Source: Arenibacter sp. ARW7G5Y1 (GTDB lineage Bacteria > Bacteroidota > Bacteroidia > Flavobacteriales > Flavobacteriaceae). Taken from it: DNA of 64,000 nucleotides. The stretch lies in NCBI RefSeq assembly GCF_003201775.1, contig NZ_QJJZ01000005.1, positions 1 to 64,000 of the forward strand. The letters are read 5' to 3'. Within the stretch, counting starts at the first letter, position 1; each line of letters opens with the position of its first letter. The translations under genes were made by a program, and so were the position numbers. Below the pieces are notes generated by a model, which searched no databases, was not told where the DNA came from, and saw only the letters and a list, made by a program, of their open reading frames with translations. Positions 25,042-33,780 of the stretch are shown piece by piece.

Positions 25042-25608
25042 ATGGAAAAAACTTTCTTCATAAAAAATATGGTCTGTGATAGGTGTATCAAAGTAGTGAC
25101 GGACGAATTAAAAGATAAGAATATCGATTTGTTCGAAATTGAATTGGGTAGAATAAAACTGAATATTCAAGATACCGACTACCGAGAAACCTTGGTTTCG
25201 ATTTTAGAGAAAAACGGATTTTCCGTGATAGAAAGCCCTGAAAAACAATTGGTGGAACAAGTAAAAATTGAGTTGATTAAGCTTTTGAAAAATCTACCGT
25301 TGGATATAAACAGGAAACTTTCCAAGTATCTCGAAGAAAAACTAAATAGGGAATATTCCAAAACGAGCAAATTGTTCTCAATAATGGAAGGTATTACAAT
25401 AGAAAAATATTTTATCAAATTGAAAATCGAAAAAGTAAAAGAGCTCATTCAAAATCAAGAATTCAATTTCACTGAAATTGGCCAGATTCTTAATTATAGC
25501 AACATAAACCATTTAAGCAGGCAATTTAAAACCGAAACAGGAATGAGCCTTACCATTTATAAATCACAACAAATAAATGACCGCACATCGTTAGACCGAA
25601 TTATATAA
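25042..25608 (+). CDS. HMA domain fused to AraC-type HTH: candidate metal-sensing regulator
   Basis: The protein has 188 residues. The N-terminal ~70 form a heavy-metal-associated domain with NMVCDRC (C12, C15), the CxxC copper site of CopZ-like chaperones. Residues ~90-185 carry an AraC/XylS-type HTH (FTEIGQILNYSNINHLSRQFKTETGMSLTIYK). The order suggests a one-component regulator in which copper binding alters DNA binding. It lies three bases after the TolC gene and before the multicopper oxidase, so it may regulate the copper block that encodes it. This is inference. Confidence 0.85.
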   Translation: MEKTFFIKNMVCDRCIKVVTDELKDKNIDLFEIELGRIKLNIQDTDYRETLVSILEKNGFSVIESPEKQLVEQVKIELIKLLKNLPLDINRKLSKYLEEKLNREYSKTSKLFSIMEGITIEKYFIKLKIEKVKELIQNQEFNFTEIGQILNYSNINHLSRQFKTETGMSLTIYKSQQINDRTSLDRII

Positions 25609-25664
25609 CTATAAACCAAGATTATGACACAAGCTGCTGAATATCAATATTAATTTTGAAAGAA

Positions 25665-27998
25665 ATGAATAATCCAATGAAGAAAATATGTTATGCTTTT
25701 ATGCTCGTATTATTTTACGTCAATACAGCATTTACACAAAATGAAGGAAATACAAATAATTTGCCAGTTCACGAATACACATTGACCATCAAGGAAGAAA
25801 TGGTCAATAAGGCTGGTAAAGAGGTTGAGGGAATGACCGTAAACGGAACGATTCCAGGACCAACTCTGGAATTTACCGAAGGCGAATATGCCGTCATTTA
25901 CGTAAAAAATGAAATGAGCGTTGAGACTTCCGTCCATTGGCACGGAATCTTATTGCCCAATTTTCAGGATGGCGTTCCTTATTTATCCACGCCACCCATT
26001 AAGCCAGGAACCACTTTCAAATATGAATTCCCCATCAGGCAATCTGGAACTTATTGGTACCATTCCCATACAATGTTACAAGAGCAAAGCGGTGTTTTTG
26101 GCTCAATTGTTATAAATCCAAAAGAAAAAACCTTGGATTATGATACAGATTTGGTTTTGATGCTTTCCGATTGGACAAACGAAAAACCGATGAATGTATT
26201 ACGCAATCTAAAGCGAGGTAACGAATGGTATGGAATAAAAAAAGGAACATCCACACCATTAAACCAAGTGATTGCACGCGGCGCATTTGGCGCACAGCTC
26301 GATTTTTGGCGGCAACGGATGGAAGGTGCCGATATAGCCGACATCTATTATCCCGCGTTTTTGGTAAACGGTCAGCAAAATCCCGAATATCCCAATTTTA
26401 AGGCAGGCGAAAAAGTGAGGTTACGCATCATTAATGGTTCAGCCTCTACCCAATTTTGGATGACTTTTGGTGGCGAAATGCCCACCTTGGTAGCTGCGGA
26501 TGGACTGGATGTGACACCTGTCCAAAAAAACAAAACCTTCATTGCCATCGCCGAAACCTATGATTTTATAGTAACCATCCCCGAAAACGGCAAAATTGAG
26601 TTCCGCGCAATGGCACAGGATGGGTCGGGCACGGCAACTGCCTTTATTGGAAATGGTAAAGTGATACCTGCGGAAGTAGTTTCAAGGCCCGATAAAATCA
26701 AGATGATGCAGCAAATGGCAAAAATGGATATGAAAATGGGAGCTCACGCCTTAAAATTCCAGCCTAAAAAAGATGAACGTTTTGAGATGAAAGAGGAATA
26801 CGGGATGCAAATGGATGCAATGAAAATGGACCATTCCAAAATGGACCACTCAAAAATGGAAATGAAAGATGAAAATATGAATATGTCCATAGATTCCACA
26901 ATGAAGGATAAAATGGACCATTCCAAAATGGATATGGGTGGAAAGAAAATAGACAATATGCAAATGGCCGATATGGATGGAATGCAAATGTTTTCGGAGT
27001 ACAATTATAATTACCTCAAATCACCAGCAAAAACTAATTATTCCAAAGATATTCCAGTAAAGGAAATCCTTCTGAACCTTACCGGAAATATGAACCGCTA
27101 TATCTGGAGTATGAACGGTGTGCCACTTTCGGAAACTGACCAAATTAAGATAAACCATAAAGAAGTGACCCGAATTACCCTAAACAACCTCACGATGATG
27201 CACCACCCGATGCACCTTCACGGTCACTTTTTTAGGGTTATCAATGAGAATGGCGAATATTCGCCCTTGAAGCATTCCGTCAATGTACCGCCAATGGGAG
27301 AAGTGACGATAGAGTTTTATGGTAATGAGTATGGCGATTGGTTTTTTCACTGCCACATCCTATACCATATGATGAGCGGAATGGCAAGGGTTATGAGCTA
27401 TGATACTACAAGGGATGACCGCTTAAAAGGATATCCCATAAGTGGCTTGATTTCCGAAGCCGATAAATACTATACGTTGGCAATGGTAGATGCCGCTTCG
27501 CATATGACGGAATTTAATTTTATAACCTCAAACATTCGCAATCAATTTAATGTGATGGCAGAATACGGCTGGAACAAGAACCTTGAAGCCGAAGTTACCT
27601 ACGAACGCTACCTGCACGATTATTTAAGGGTTTTTGGTGGTGTAAATATCGAAAATGAAATGGAAGATAGTTTGGATGAAATTTCTACCACAGCCATTGC
27701 GGGTGTACGATTCTTAACCCCATATTTATTCAATCTCGATGTGCGAATGGATAGCAAATTACGGCCGCAAATAAGTTTGAGCCGTGAAATCCTGATTTTC
27801 CCAAGAACGGCAATTTTCGGGATGTACGAGTACCAAGCAGATTTCGGGTGGGTAGATGACCTTCCAATGGGAGATAATTTCAGCAAGGAAGTCACTTGGA
27901 ACGCAGGAATCGAATATTTTTTATCAAGAAACTTCTCATTGATGGCAAGCTACGACAACCGTTTTGGTGCAGGTGGTGGGCTTTCTGTGAGATTTTAA
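25665..27998 (+). CDS. Multicopper oxidase (CopA/CueO type) with C-terminal CopB-like barrel
   Basis: The protein has about 777 residues; a second in-frame ATG at 25677 gives MKKICYAF and may be the true start. A signal peptide is followed by three cupredoxin domains with all copper motifs: HWHG (H91), HSH (H133), HHPMHLHGH (~H513-521) and HCHILYHMMSGM (H562). A methionine-rich stretch with repeated MDHSKM lies at ~355-445, as in copper-detoxifying oxidases. After ~590 the sequence turns into amphipathic strands (VTYERYLHDYLRVFGGVNI; SLSREILIF) and ends GGGLSVRF, like CopB outer-membrane proteins. It would oxidise Cu(I) in the periplasm and may be tethered to the outer membrane. Confidence 0.88.
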   Translation: MNNPMKKICYAFMLVLFYVNTAFTQNEGNTNNLPVHEYTLTIKEEMVNKAGKEVEGMTVNGTIPGPTLEFTEGEYAVIYVKNEMSVETSVHWHGILLPNFQDGVPYLSTPPIKPGTTFKYEFPIRQSGTYWYHSHTMLQEQSGVFGSIVINPKEKTLDYDTDLVLMLSDWTNEKPMNVLRNLKRGNEWYGIKKGTSTPLNQVIARGAFGAQLDFWRQRMEGADIADIYYPAFLVNGQQNPEYPNFKAGEKVRLRIINGSASTQFWMTFGGEMPTLVAADGLDVTPVQKNKTFIAIAETYDFIVTIPENGKIEFRAMAQDGSGTATAFIGNGKVIPAEVVSRPDKIKMMQQMAKMDMKMGAHALKFQPKKDERFEMKEEYGMQMDAMKMDHSKMDHSKMEMKDENMNMSIDSTMKDKMDHSKMDMGGKKIDNMQMADMDGMQMFSEYNYNYLKSPAKTNYSKDIPVKEILLNLTGNMNRYIWSMNGVPLSETDQIKINHKEVTRITLNNLTMMHHPMHLHGHFFRVINENGEYSPLKHSVNVPPMGEVTIEFYGNEYGDWFFHCHILYHMMSGMARVMSYDTTRDDRLKGYPISGLISEADKYYTLAMVDAASHMTEFNFITSNIRNQFNVMAEYGWNKNLEAEVTYERYLHDYLRVFGGVNIENEMEDSLDEISTTAIAGVRFLTPYLFNLDVRMDSKLRPQISLSREILIFPRTAIFGMYEYQADFGWVDDLPMGDNFSKEVTWNAGIEYFLSRNFSLMASYDNRFGAGGGLSVRF

Positions 27999-28040
27999 AA
28001 ATAAATTAAACACAAATATTAATCTTAAATGTAAATCAAA

Positions 28041-28634
28041 ATGAAAAAAGCACGAGTAACCACAGCAATTATGGCAATGGCTTTGGTGAGCCTAACAGCA
28101 ATGTCCTGCAAGGACAGTAAAAACGAGGAATCGGCAGCACCGATGTCCAGTGAAATGCACCAAGAAAACGTTTCGGATAAATCTGACGAAACGGCAATGA
28201 ACGATGAACAAAATTCTGATGCAAAACAAGTATTGGCAGATTATATGGCACTTAAAAATGCATTAGTGGCAACCAATAAGGAAGATGCGGCAAAAGCCGG
28301 AAAGAAATTGGAAAGTTCTTTAAACAGTTTTGATGTAAGCAGCTATACTTCCGAAGAGCAAACCGAACTGAAAGATATTATCGCAGATGCAAAGGAGCAC
28401 GCAGAACACATAGGCAAAAGCGAAATGGACCACCAGCGCGAACATTTCAAAACCTTGAGCAAGGATATTCTGGATATGGTGGCCATTACTGGAACAGAAA
28501 CTACTTTGTACCAACAATTTTGCCCAATGTACGATGGCGGCAGTGCGTGGTTAAGTATGGAAAAAGAAATCAAAAATCCTTATTATGGAAGCAAAATGAT
28601 GGCTTGCGGAAAAGTGCAAAAGGAAATCAACTAA
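28041..28634 (+). CDS. DUF3347 lipoprotein
   Basis: The protein has 197 residues with a lipoprotein signal (SLTAMSC, cysteine 23), a disordered acidic linker, and a DUF3347 domain (ADYMALKNALVATNKEDAAKAGKKLE through FCPMYDGGSAWLSMEKEIKNPYYGSKMMACG). The cysteine and methionine patterns FCPM and MMACG suggest metal binding. The same domain forms the C-terminus of the CusB at 33781, so it probably serves as a periplasmic metal-handling partner of the efflux system. It overlaps neither neighbour but abuts the next gene. Confidence 0.85.
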   Translation: MKKARVTTAIMAMALVSLTAMSCKDSKNEESAAPMSSEMHQENVSDKSDETAMNDEQNSDAKQVLADYMALKNALVATNKEDAAKAGKKLESSLNSFDVSSYTSEEQTELKDIIADAKEHAEHIGKSEMDHQREHFKTLSKDILDMVAITGTETTLYQQFCPMYDGGSAWLSMEKEIKNPYYGSKMMACGKVQKEIN

Positions 28635-29090
28635 ATGAAAATTGTGAAAATCATAGCATTGATTTTATTGGTGGTCTTTGTGGTCATACAATTTGTGCCC
28701 ACAGAGCGCAACCAAAGTGATGTCATACCAAAATCAGATTTTGTGATGGTCAACAAACCACCAAAAAATGTCAGTATGATATTGCAAGAATCCTGTTATG
28801 ATTGCCACAGTAACAATACAGATTATCCTTGGTACAATAAAATTCAACCTGTTGCTTGGTTTTTGGAAGACCACATTAAAGAAGGCAAGGCCGAACTTAA
28901 TTTTAACGAATGGGACTCGCTTTCAAGCCGAAGAAAATCAAGTAAACTTCGTTCAATTATCAAACAGATAGAAAGCGGAGAAATGCCTTTGTATTCTTAC
29001 ACTTTGATTCACAGGGATGCCATTTTATCAACATCTGAAAAAGAATTGGTTATAAACTATATGAAGCAAATAAAAGACAGTTTACAATAA
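28635..29090 (+). CDS. Haem-binding domain protein (CxxCH)
   Basis: The protein has 151 residues with an N-terminal membrane or signal helix (IIALILLVVFVVIQFV). A CYDCHSN motif, with nearby DYPWYN, identifies the Bacteroidota haem-binding domain related to c-type cytochromes. It would sit in the periplasm, anchored to the inner membrane. It starts at the base after the stop of the DUF3347 gene. In this context it may pass electrons or help the oxidation of copper, which is inferred. Confidence 0.85.
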   Translation: MKIVKIIALILLVVFVVIQFVPTERNQSDVIPKSDFVMVNKPPKNVSMILQESCYDCHSNNTDYPWYNKIQPVAWFLEDHIKEGKAELNFNEWDSLSSRRKSSKLRSIIKQIESGEMPLYSYTLIHRDAILSTSEKELVINYMKQIKDSLQ

Positions 29091-29093
29091 AGT

Positions 29094-29159
29094 CCTGATG
29101 TGGGAAGGGAATGATTTTTTTTTCATTGATTGGTTAGTTAAAACCCTTCCCAAGTCAGG
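29094..29159 (+). repeat. Intercistronic hairpin, type AAAGTCCTG...CAGGCACAAAT
   Basis: CCTGA (29094-29098) pairs with TCAGG (29155-29159) and GGGAAGGG (29102-29109) with CCCTTCCC (29144-29151). The flanks AAAGT and CACAAATAAA match those of the hairpin at 12323-12378. It precedes the permease gene. Confidence 0.7.
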
Positions 29160-29178
29160 CACAAATAAATATAACGAT

Positions 29179-30402
29179 ATGGACAATTTTCTCAAACAAT
29201 GGGCAGAAGCTGCATTTACCACCACAGGCTTTTTTTGGATGGCACTTTGGGCATTTGCACTTGGTTACATTATTAGTAGTATGATTCAGGTTTTTGTAAT
29301 CGAAAAAAAGATGCAGGAAACAATGGGAGAAAATGAAGGCAAGGGTGTTTTGCTCGGTACATTTTTTGGCTTTATAAGCAGTTCGTGCAGTTTTGCTGCA
29401 CTGGCATCCACAAAATCCCTATTTAAAAAAGGAGCAAGCTTTGTATCTTCCATTGCCTTTCTTTTGGCGTCAACAAATTTGGTCATCGAACTCGGAATTA
29501 TCATTTCAATTTTCCTCGGATGGCAGTTTGTGGTTGGCGAATACGTTGGTGGCATTTTGTTGATACTGTTTTCTTGGCTATTGATACGGTTGATAAATCC
29601 AAAAAAACTCATAGAAAAAGCAAGAAAGAATTTAAAGGACAAGGATGATGATGAAATGGACGATTCCAAATCGTGGAAAAAGAAAATCCAATCTGAAAAA
29701 GGCTGGGCAAAGGTTTCCAAACAATACGGTATGGAATGGAAAATGGTGTGGAAGGACGTAACGGTAGGTTTTACAATTGCCGGAATTGTGGCAGCGTTTG
29801 TGCCAGATTCCTTCTTTCAAACCTTGTTCATCAATAGCGGTAACGGCAATACAGATTTCACTTTTTTTGAAATCCTCGAACATATAATCGTTGGACCTAT
29901 CGCAGCATTTTTGACCTTTATTGGCTCAATGGGTAACATCCCGTTGGCAGCTTTGCTTTTTGGGAAAGGCGTAAGTTTTGCAGGTGTAATGGCATTTATC
30001 TTTAGCGATTTGGTCGTCTTTCCAATCCTACGTATCAATGCAAAATATTACGGCTGGAAAATGTCACTATTTATCCTCTTTTTGCTTTTTACGGCACTTA
30101 TAGGAGCATCCTTGATTTTGCATTATTCTTTTGATTTGTTGAGCATTCTGCCAGACCCATCACAGGTAAAAATTCAGGATAGCGAATACTTTAAGTTGGA
30201 CTATACATTCTATTTGAACATTGCCTTTTTAGCACTTTCTGGGTTTTTGATTTACCTCGGATTTTTCAAAAGAAAGGATGTAAAACAAATGAAGGAAATG
30301 GCACCAAAAAGCCAACTGTTGGAAAACATTTTAAAATACGCTGCATTGACGTGTTATGTTTGGCTTGCTGGCGGATTGATTGTTAAATTTTTTGTGAATT
30401 AA
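29179..30402 (+). CDS. Permease (ArsP/SO_0444-like)
   Basis: The protein has 407 residues from the ATG giving MDNFLKQW. An upstream frame from 29098 would run through the hairpin and is not used. About eight to ten membrane helices are visible. The motif GFISSSCSFAALASTKSLFKKGAS and the repeated later segment GNIPLAALLFGKGVSFAG match the permease family PF03773 (ArsP_1), which includes organoarsenic and metal transporters. In this copper block its substrate is unclear. Confidence 0.82.
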   Translation: MDNFLKQWAEAAFTTTGFFWMALWAFALGYIISSMIQVFVIEKKMQETMGENEGKGVLLGTFFGFISSSCSFAALASTKSLFKKGASFVSSIAFLLASTNLVIELGIIISIFLGWQFVVGEYVGGILLILFSWLLIRLINPKKLIEKARKNLKDKDDDEMDDSKSWKKKIQSEKGWAKVSKQYGMEWKMVWKDVTVGFTIAGIVAAFVPDSFFQTLFINSGNGNTDFTFFEILEHIIVGPIAAFLTFIGSMGNIPLAALLFGKGVSFAGVMAFIFSDLVVFPILRINAKYYGWKMSLFILFLLFTALIGASLILHYSFDLLSILPDPSQVKIQDSEYFKLDYTFYLNIAFLALSGFLIYLGFFKRKDVKQMKEMAPKSQLLENILKYAALTCYVWLAGGLIVKFFVN

Positions 30403-30413
30403 TAACATAAAAA

Positions 30414-30707
30414 ATGAAAAATTATGATACGCTTTCAGAAGCAATCACAGGATTACAGGCTGATGGCTACGTTTACGATTTTAACCTAAAATCGCATTGT
30501 TTGGAATGTGCAACATTAAAGCTGGAATTGAATCCAGAAGATTTTGAGGTCGATGGTATGTTTCGTTTTGAAGGAATGAGTAGCACAGATGACAATAGTG
30601 TACTATATGCCATTTCTTCCAAAAACGGAATAAAAGGTTTATTGGTGGATGCTTACGGAGTTTACGCCGAAAATATTTCTGAAGCAATGCGAAAAAAATT
30701 AAGATAA
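30414..30707 (+). CDS. Small conserved protein (often labelled phosphoribosylpyrophosphate synthetase)
   Basis: The protein has 97 residues: MKNYDTLSEAITGLQADGY, with LKSHCLECATLKLEL, FRFEGMSS, and VLYAISSKNGIKGLLVDAYG. This is a common Bacteroidota small family that is often given the PRPP synthetase name, although it lacks the size and active site of that enzyme. The CLEC motif could bind metal. It lies 11 bases after the permease and one base before CopA, so it is part of the operon. Function unknown. Confidence 0.72.
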   Translation: MKNYDTLSEAITGLQADGYVYDFNLKSHCLECATLKLELNPEDFEVDGMFRFEGMSSTDDNSVLYAISSKNGIKGLLVDAYGVYAENISEAMRKKLR

Positions 30708-30708
30708 A

Positions 30709-33210
30709 ATGAAACACACATATCATATTCACGGAATGACCTGCAACGGATGTCGCAGTCACGTAGAAGCCACACTTTCTAAAGTTGAAGGTGTACAGAA
30801 TGCATCTGTAGATTTGGAAAAAGCCAACGCAGCTATTGAGATGAAAACCCATATTCCCATAGAAAAATTTCAAGAAGCCTTAAAAAAGGATGGTGGAAAT
30901 TATAGCATCCACAATATGGGCGAACATCATCACGATTCAGAGGTAAAAGTAAAAGAAAAGCCTAAAGGGAAAGGAACTGGCACTTTCTATTGCCCAATGC
31001 ACTGTGAAGGCGACAAGACCTACGACAAACCCGGCGATTGCCCAGTTTGCGGTATGGATTTGGTTGAGGAACAAAGTATTTCTTCGGGAGCATCACACCA
31101 ATGGACTTGCCCAATGCACCCAGAAATTGTTCGCGATGAAGCTGGAAGCTGTCCCATCTGCGGAATGGATTTGGTGCCTATGCAACCAGACCTATCCGCA
31201 GAGGAAAAAACATATAAAAAACTATTAAAGAAGTTTTGGATAGCGGTTGCCTTTACCTTGCCCATTTTCCTGATGGCAATGAGCGAGATGATTCCGAACA
31301 ATCCGTTGTACACTTTGATGGAACAAAAATATTGGAATTGGGTACAGTTTGCACTTTCAATTCCCGTTGTTTTTTATGCTACTTGGATGTTTTTTGAACG
31401 TGCCTACCGTAGCATCAAAACTTGGAACCTTAATATGTTCACACTTATCGGAATAGGTGCAGGTGCAGCGTGGCTTTTCAGTGTATTTGGAATGTTTTTC
31501 CCTGATTTTTTTCCACAGCAGTTTAAAACAGAATCAGGTGCTGTGCACGTTTATTTTGAAGCTGCCACAGTAATCCTAACTTTGGTTTTATTGGGACAAG
31601 TATTGGAAGCGCGTGCCCACAGCAAAACAAATTCCGCAGTTAAGGAATTGTTGAAGCTCGCACCCAATAAAGCAATTCTTGTAAAGGATGGCAAAGAGGA
31701 AGAAGTAATGATTGATACAATTCAAAAAGGCGATATACTTCGTGTAAAACCCGGCGATAAAATTCCCGTCGATGGAATAATAACCGACGGCCAAACTACT
31801 GTTGATGAATCGATGATTACTGGAGAACCCATTCCTGTAAATAAAAGTATGAATGACAAAGTAAGCAGCGGAACAATCAACGGCAATCAATCCTTTTTAA
31901 TGAAAGCCGAAAAGGTAGGTTCAGACACCTTGCTGTCGCAAATCATCCAAATGGTCAACAATGCGAGCCGCAGTCGTGCGCCAATTCAAAAGTTGGCCGA
32001 TACTGTTTCGGGTTATTTCGTTCCCATTGTAGTGCTTGTTTCTGTAATCACATTTATTGTATGGGCTATTTTTGGCCCAGAACCCGTTTATGTATATGCC
32101 TTTGTAAACGCCATTGCAGTCTTGATTATCGCCTGTCCGTGCGCCTTGGGATTGGCAACGCCAATGTCCGTGATGGTAGGTGTTGGCAAAGGCGCGCAAA
32201 ATGGTGTGCTAATCAAAAATGCAGAGGCTTTGGAAAAAATGGATAAAGTGGACACACTTATTATTGATAAGACAGGTACAATAACCGAAGGAAAACCAAC
32301 GGTTGAAAAAGTTGGTGCTTTTGGTACTGATTTTTCTGAAAATGAGGTTCTGCAATATATAGTGTCCCTAAACAAATCAAGCGAGCATCCACTTGCCGAA
32401 GCGACCGTTAAATATGGTAAAGAGCAAAAAGCAGATTTTTTGGATACTAAAAATTTTAGTGCCGTAACAGGAAAGGGTGTTGAAGGAACTATCAACGGAA
32501 AAAAAGTGGATTTGGGTAACGCCAAAATGATGGAATATGCCAAGGCTAAATTGACTTCAGAAATGGAAACTGAAGCACAAGCTTTTCAAAAGCAAGGGAA
32601 AACAGTTTCCTATTTATCCATCGATTCAAAAGTTGCAGGCTATGTTGTAATTGGCGATAAAATAAAAGCCACAAGTGCTAAAGCAATTAGAGAACTTCAA
32701 GATAAAGGTATCGCAGTGATTATGCTTACAGGCGATAATCACGACACCGCCCAAGCGGTAGCAAAGGAACTTAACCTTGCCGATTTCAAAGCAGGAATGT
32801 TGCCCGAAAACAAACTTCAGGAAGTAGAAAAATTACAGAACAGCGGAAAAGTTGTGGCAATGGCTGGCGATGGCATCAATGATGCACCAGCTTTGGCAAA
32901 AAGTGATGTGGGTATCGCAATGGGAACAGGAACTGATGTCGCCATAGAAAGTGCAATGATAACCTTGGTAAAAGGCGATTTGCACGGTATTGTAAAAGCT
33001 CGAAATTTAAGTGATGACGTAATGAAAAATATTAAGCAAAATTTATTTTTTGCTTTGGCATACAATGTTCTGGGAATACCAATAGCTGCGGGAGTATTAT
33101 TTCCCGTTTTCGGATTGTTATTATCCCCAATGATTGCAGCCTTGGCAATGAGTTTTAGTTCCGTTTCAGTAATTATGAACTCATTAAGATTAAGAAATGT
33201 AAAAATTTAA
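30709..33210 (+). CDS. copA: Copper-exporting P1B-type ATPase
   Basis: The protein has 833 residues. An N-terminal HMA domain carries GMTCNGC (C12, C15). Two heavy-metal-binding modules follow (FYCPMHCEG...DCPVCGMD and WTCPMHPE...SCPICGMD). Then come eight membrane helices, the TM6 CPC site in IACPCALGLATP (C476-C478), the phosphorylation motif DKTGT (D520), SEHP in the N domain and GDGINDAPAL. CPC with this context is the Cu+ class (P1B-1). It pumps copper from the cytoplasm into the periplasm, where the oxidase and CusABC act. It lies in the middle of the copper operon. Confidence 0.93.
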   Translation: MKHTYHIHGMTCNGCRSHVEATLSKVEGVQNASVDLEKANAAIEMKTHIPIEKFQEALKKDGGNYSIHNMGEHHHDSEVKVKEKPKGKGTGTFYCPMHCEGDKTYDKPGDCPVCGMDLVEEQSISSGASHQWTCPMHPEIVRDEAGSCPICGMDLVPMQPDLSAEEKTYKKLLKKFWIAVAFTLPIFLMAMSEMIPNNPLYTLMEQKYWNWVQFALSIPVVFYATWMFFERAYRSIKTWNLNMFTLIGIGAGAAWLFSVFGMFFPDFFPQQFKTESGAVHVYFEAATVILTLVLLGQVLEARAHSKTNSAVKELLKLAPNKAILVKDGKEEEVMIDTIQKGDILRVKPGDKIPVDGIITDGQTTVDESMITGEPIPVNKSMNDKVSSGTINGNQSFLMKAEKVGSDTLLSQIIQMVNNASRSRAPIQKLADTVSGYFVPIVVLVSVITFIVWAIFGPEPVYVYAFVNAIAVLIIACPCALGLATPMSVMVGVGKGAQNGVLIKNAEALEKMDKVDTLIIDKTGTITEGKPTVEKVGAFGTDFSENEVLQYIVSLNKSSEHPLAEATVKYGKEQKADFLDTKNFSAVTGKGVEGTINGKKVDLGNAKMMEYAKAKLTSEMETEAQAFQKQGKTVSYLSIDSKVAGYVVIGDKIKATSAKAIRELQDKGIAVIMLTGDNHDTAQAVAKELNLADFKAGMLPENKLQEVEKLQNSGKVVAMAGDGINDAPALAKSDVGIAMGTGTDVAIESAMITLVKGDLHGIVKARNLSDDVMKNIKQNLFFALAYNVLGIPIAAGVLFPVFGLLLSPMIAALAMSFSSVSVIMNSLRLRNVKI

Positions 33211-33229
33211 CCAACAAAAAATAAAAAAA

Positions 33230-33712
33230 ATGGAACATTCAAATCAACACACAGGAAAAGGCAATTACACAAAATTTATTTTGATGCTCGCCGCATCATT
33301 TATTGCAATGTACATCACGATGTACCTCAATACATATTCAATCGACCACGTATATTTCAGTTTAACACGGTTTTATATGAGTTGTTTGGGCATCGCAGCA
33401 ATGGCAGTAATAATGTGGTTTTTTATGCGAAAAATGTATCAGAATAAGAAAAAGAACATCGCCATTTTATTGGGAAGTTTGGTGCTTTTTGTTAGTGCAC
33501 TTGGTTTGGTTAGGGCGCAAAGCCCAATCATTGGCGACATACTTTGGATGAAAGCAATGATTCCACACCATTCTATTGCTATTCTAACAAGTGAAAGAGC
33601 CGATATAAAAGACCCGGAAGTACGAAAATTAGCTGATGATATTATCGAAGCACAACGAAAAGAAATCGGCGAAATGAAAGAAATGATAAAGCGTTTGGAA
33701 GCAGCTAAATAA
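33230..33712 (+). CDS. DUF305 membrane protein
   Basis: The protein has 160 residues with three membrane segments in its first ~100 residues and a C-terminal DUF305-type part: MIPHHSIAILTSERADI, then DDIIEAQRKEIGEMKEMIKRLE. DUF305 proteins have a ferritin-like helical fold with His and Met residues and are common in copper clusters. The sequence starts MEHSNQH. It may bind copper at the periplasmic face. A hairpin separates it from CusB. Confidence 0.85.
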   Translation: MEHSNQHTGKGNYTKFILMLAASFIAMYITMYLNTYSIDHVYFSLTRFYMSCLGIAAMAVIMWFFMRKMYQNKKKNIAILLGSLVLFVSALGLVRAQSPIIGDILWMKAMIPHHSIAILTSERADIKDPEVRKLADDIIEAQRKEIGEMKEMIKRLEAAK

Positions 33713-33726
33713 TATTGAAAATCAAT

Positions 33727-33764
33727 CCTGCAAGGTGTTTCCGCCGCAGCGGACACTTTGTAGG
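33727..33764 (+). repeat. Intercistronic hairpin
   Basis: CCT...AGG, CAA/TTG, GTGT/ACAC and CCGC/GCGG pair in order around a CGCA loop between the DUF305 gene and cusB. The left flank ATCCTGCAA resembles the start of the hairpin at 12323. Confidence 0.65.
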
Positions 33765-33780
33765 TTTAAACAAGTTAATT

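Noticed and set aside
30414-30707. Phosphoribosylpyrophosphate synthetase
   Set aside because: The name commonly attached to this small family is not supported, because 97 residues cannot hold the enzyme fold and no active-site motif is seen.
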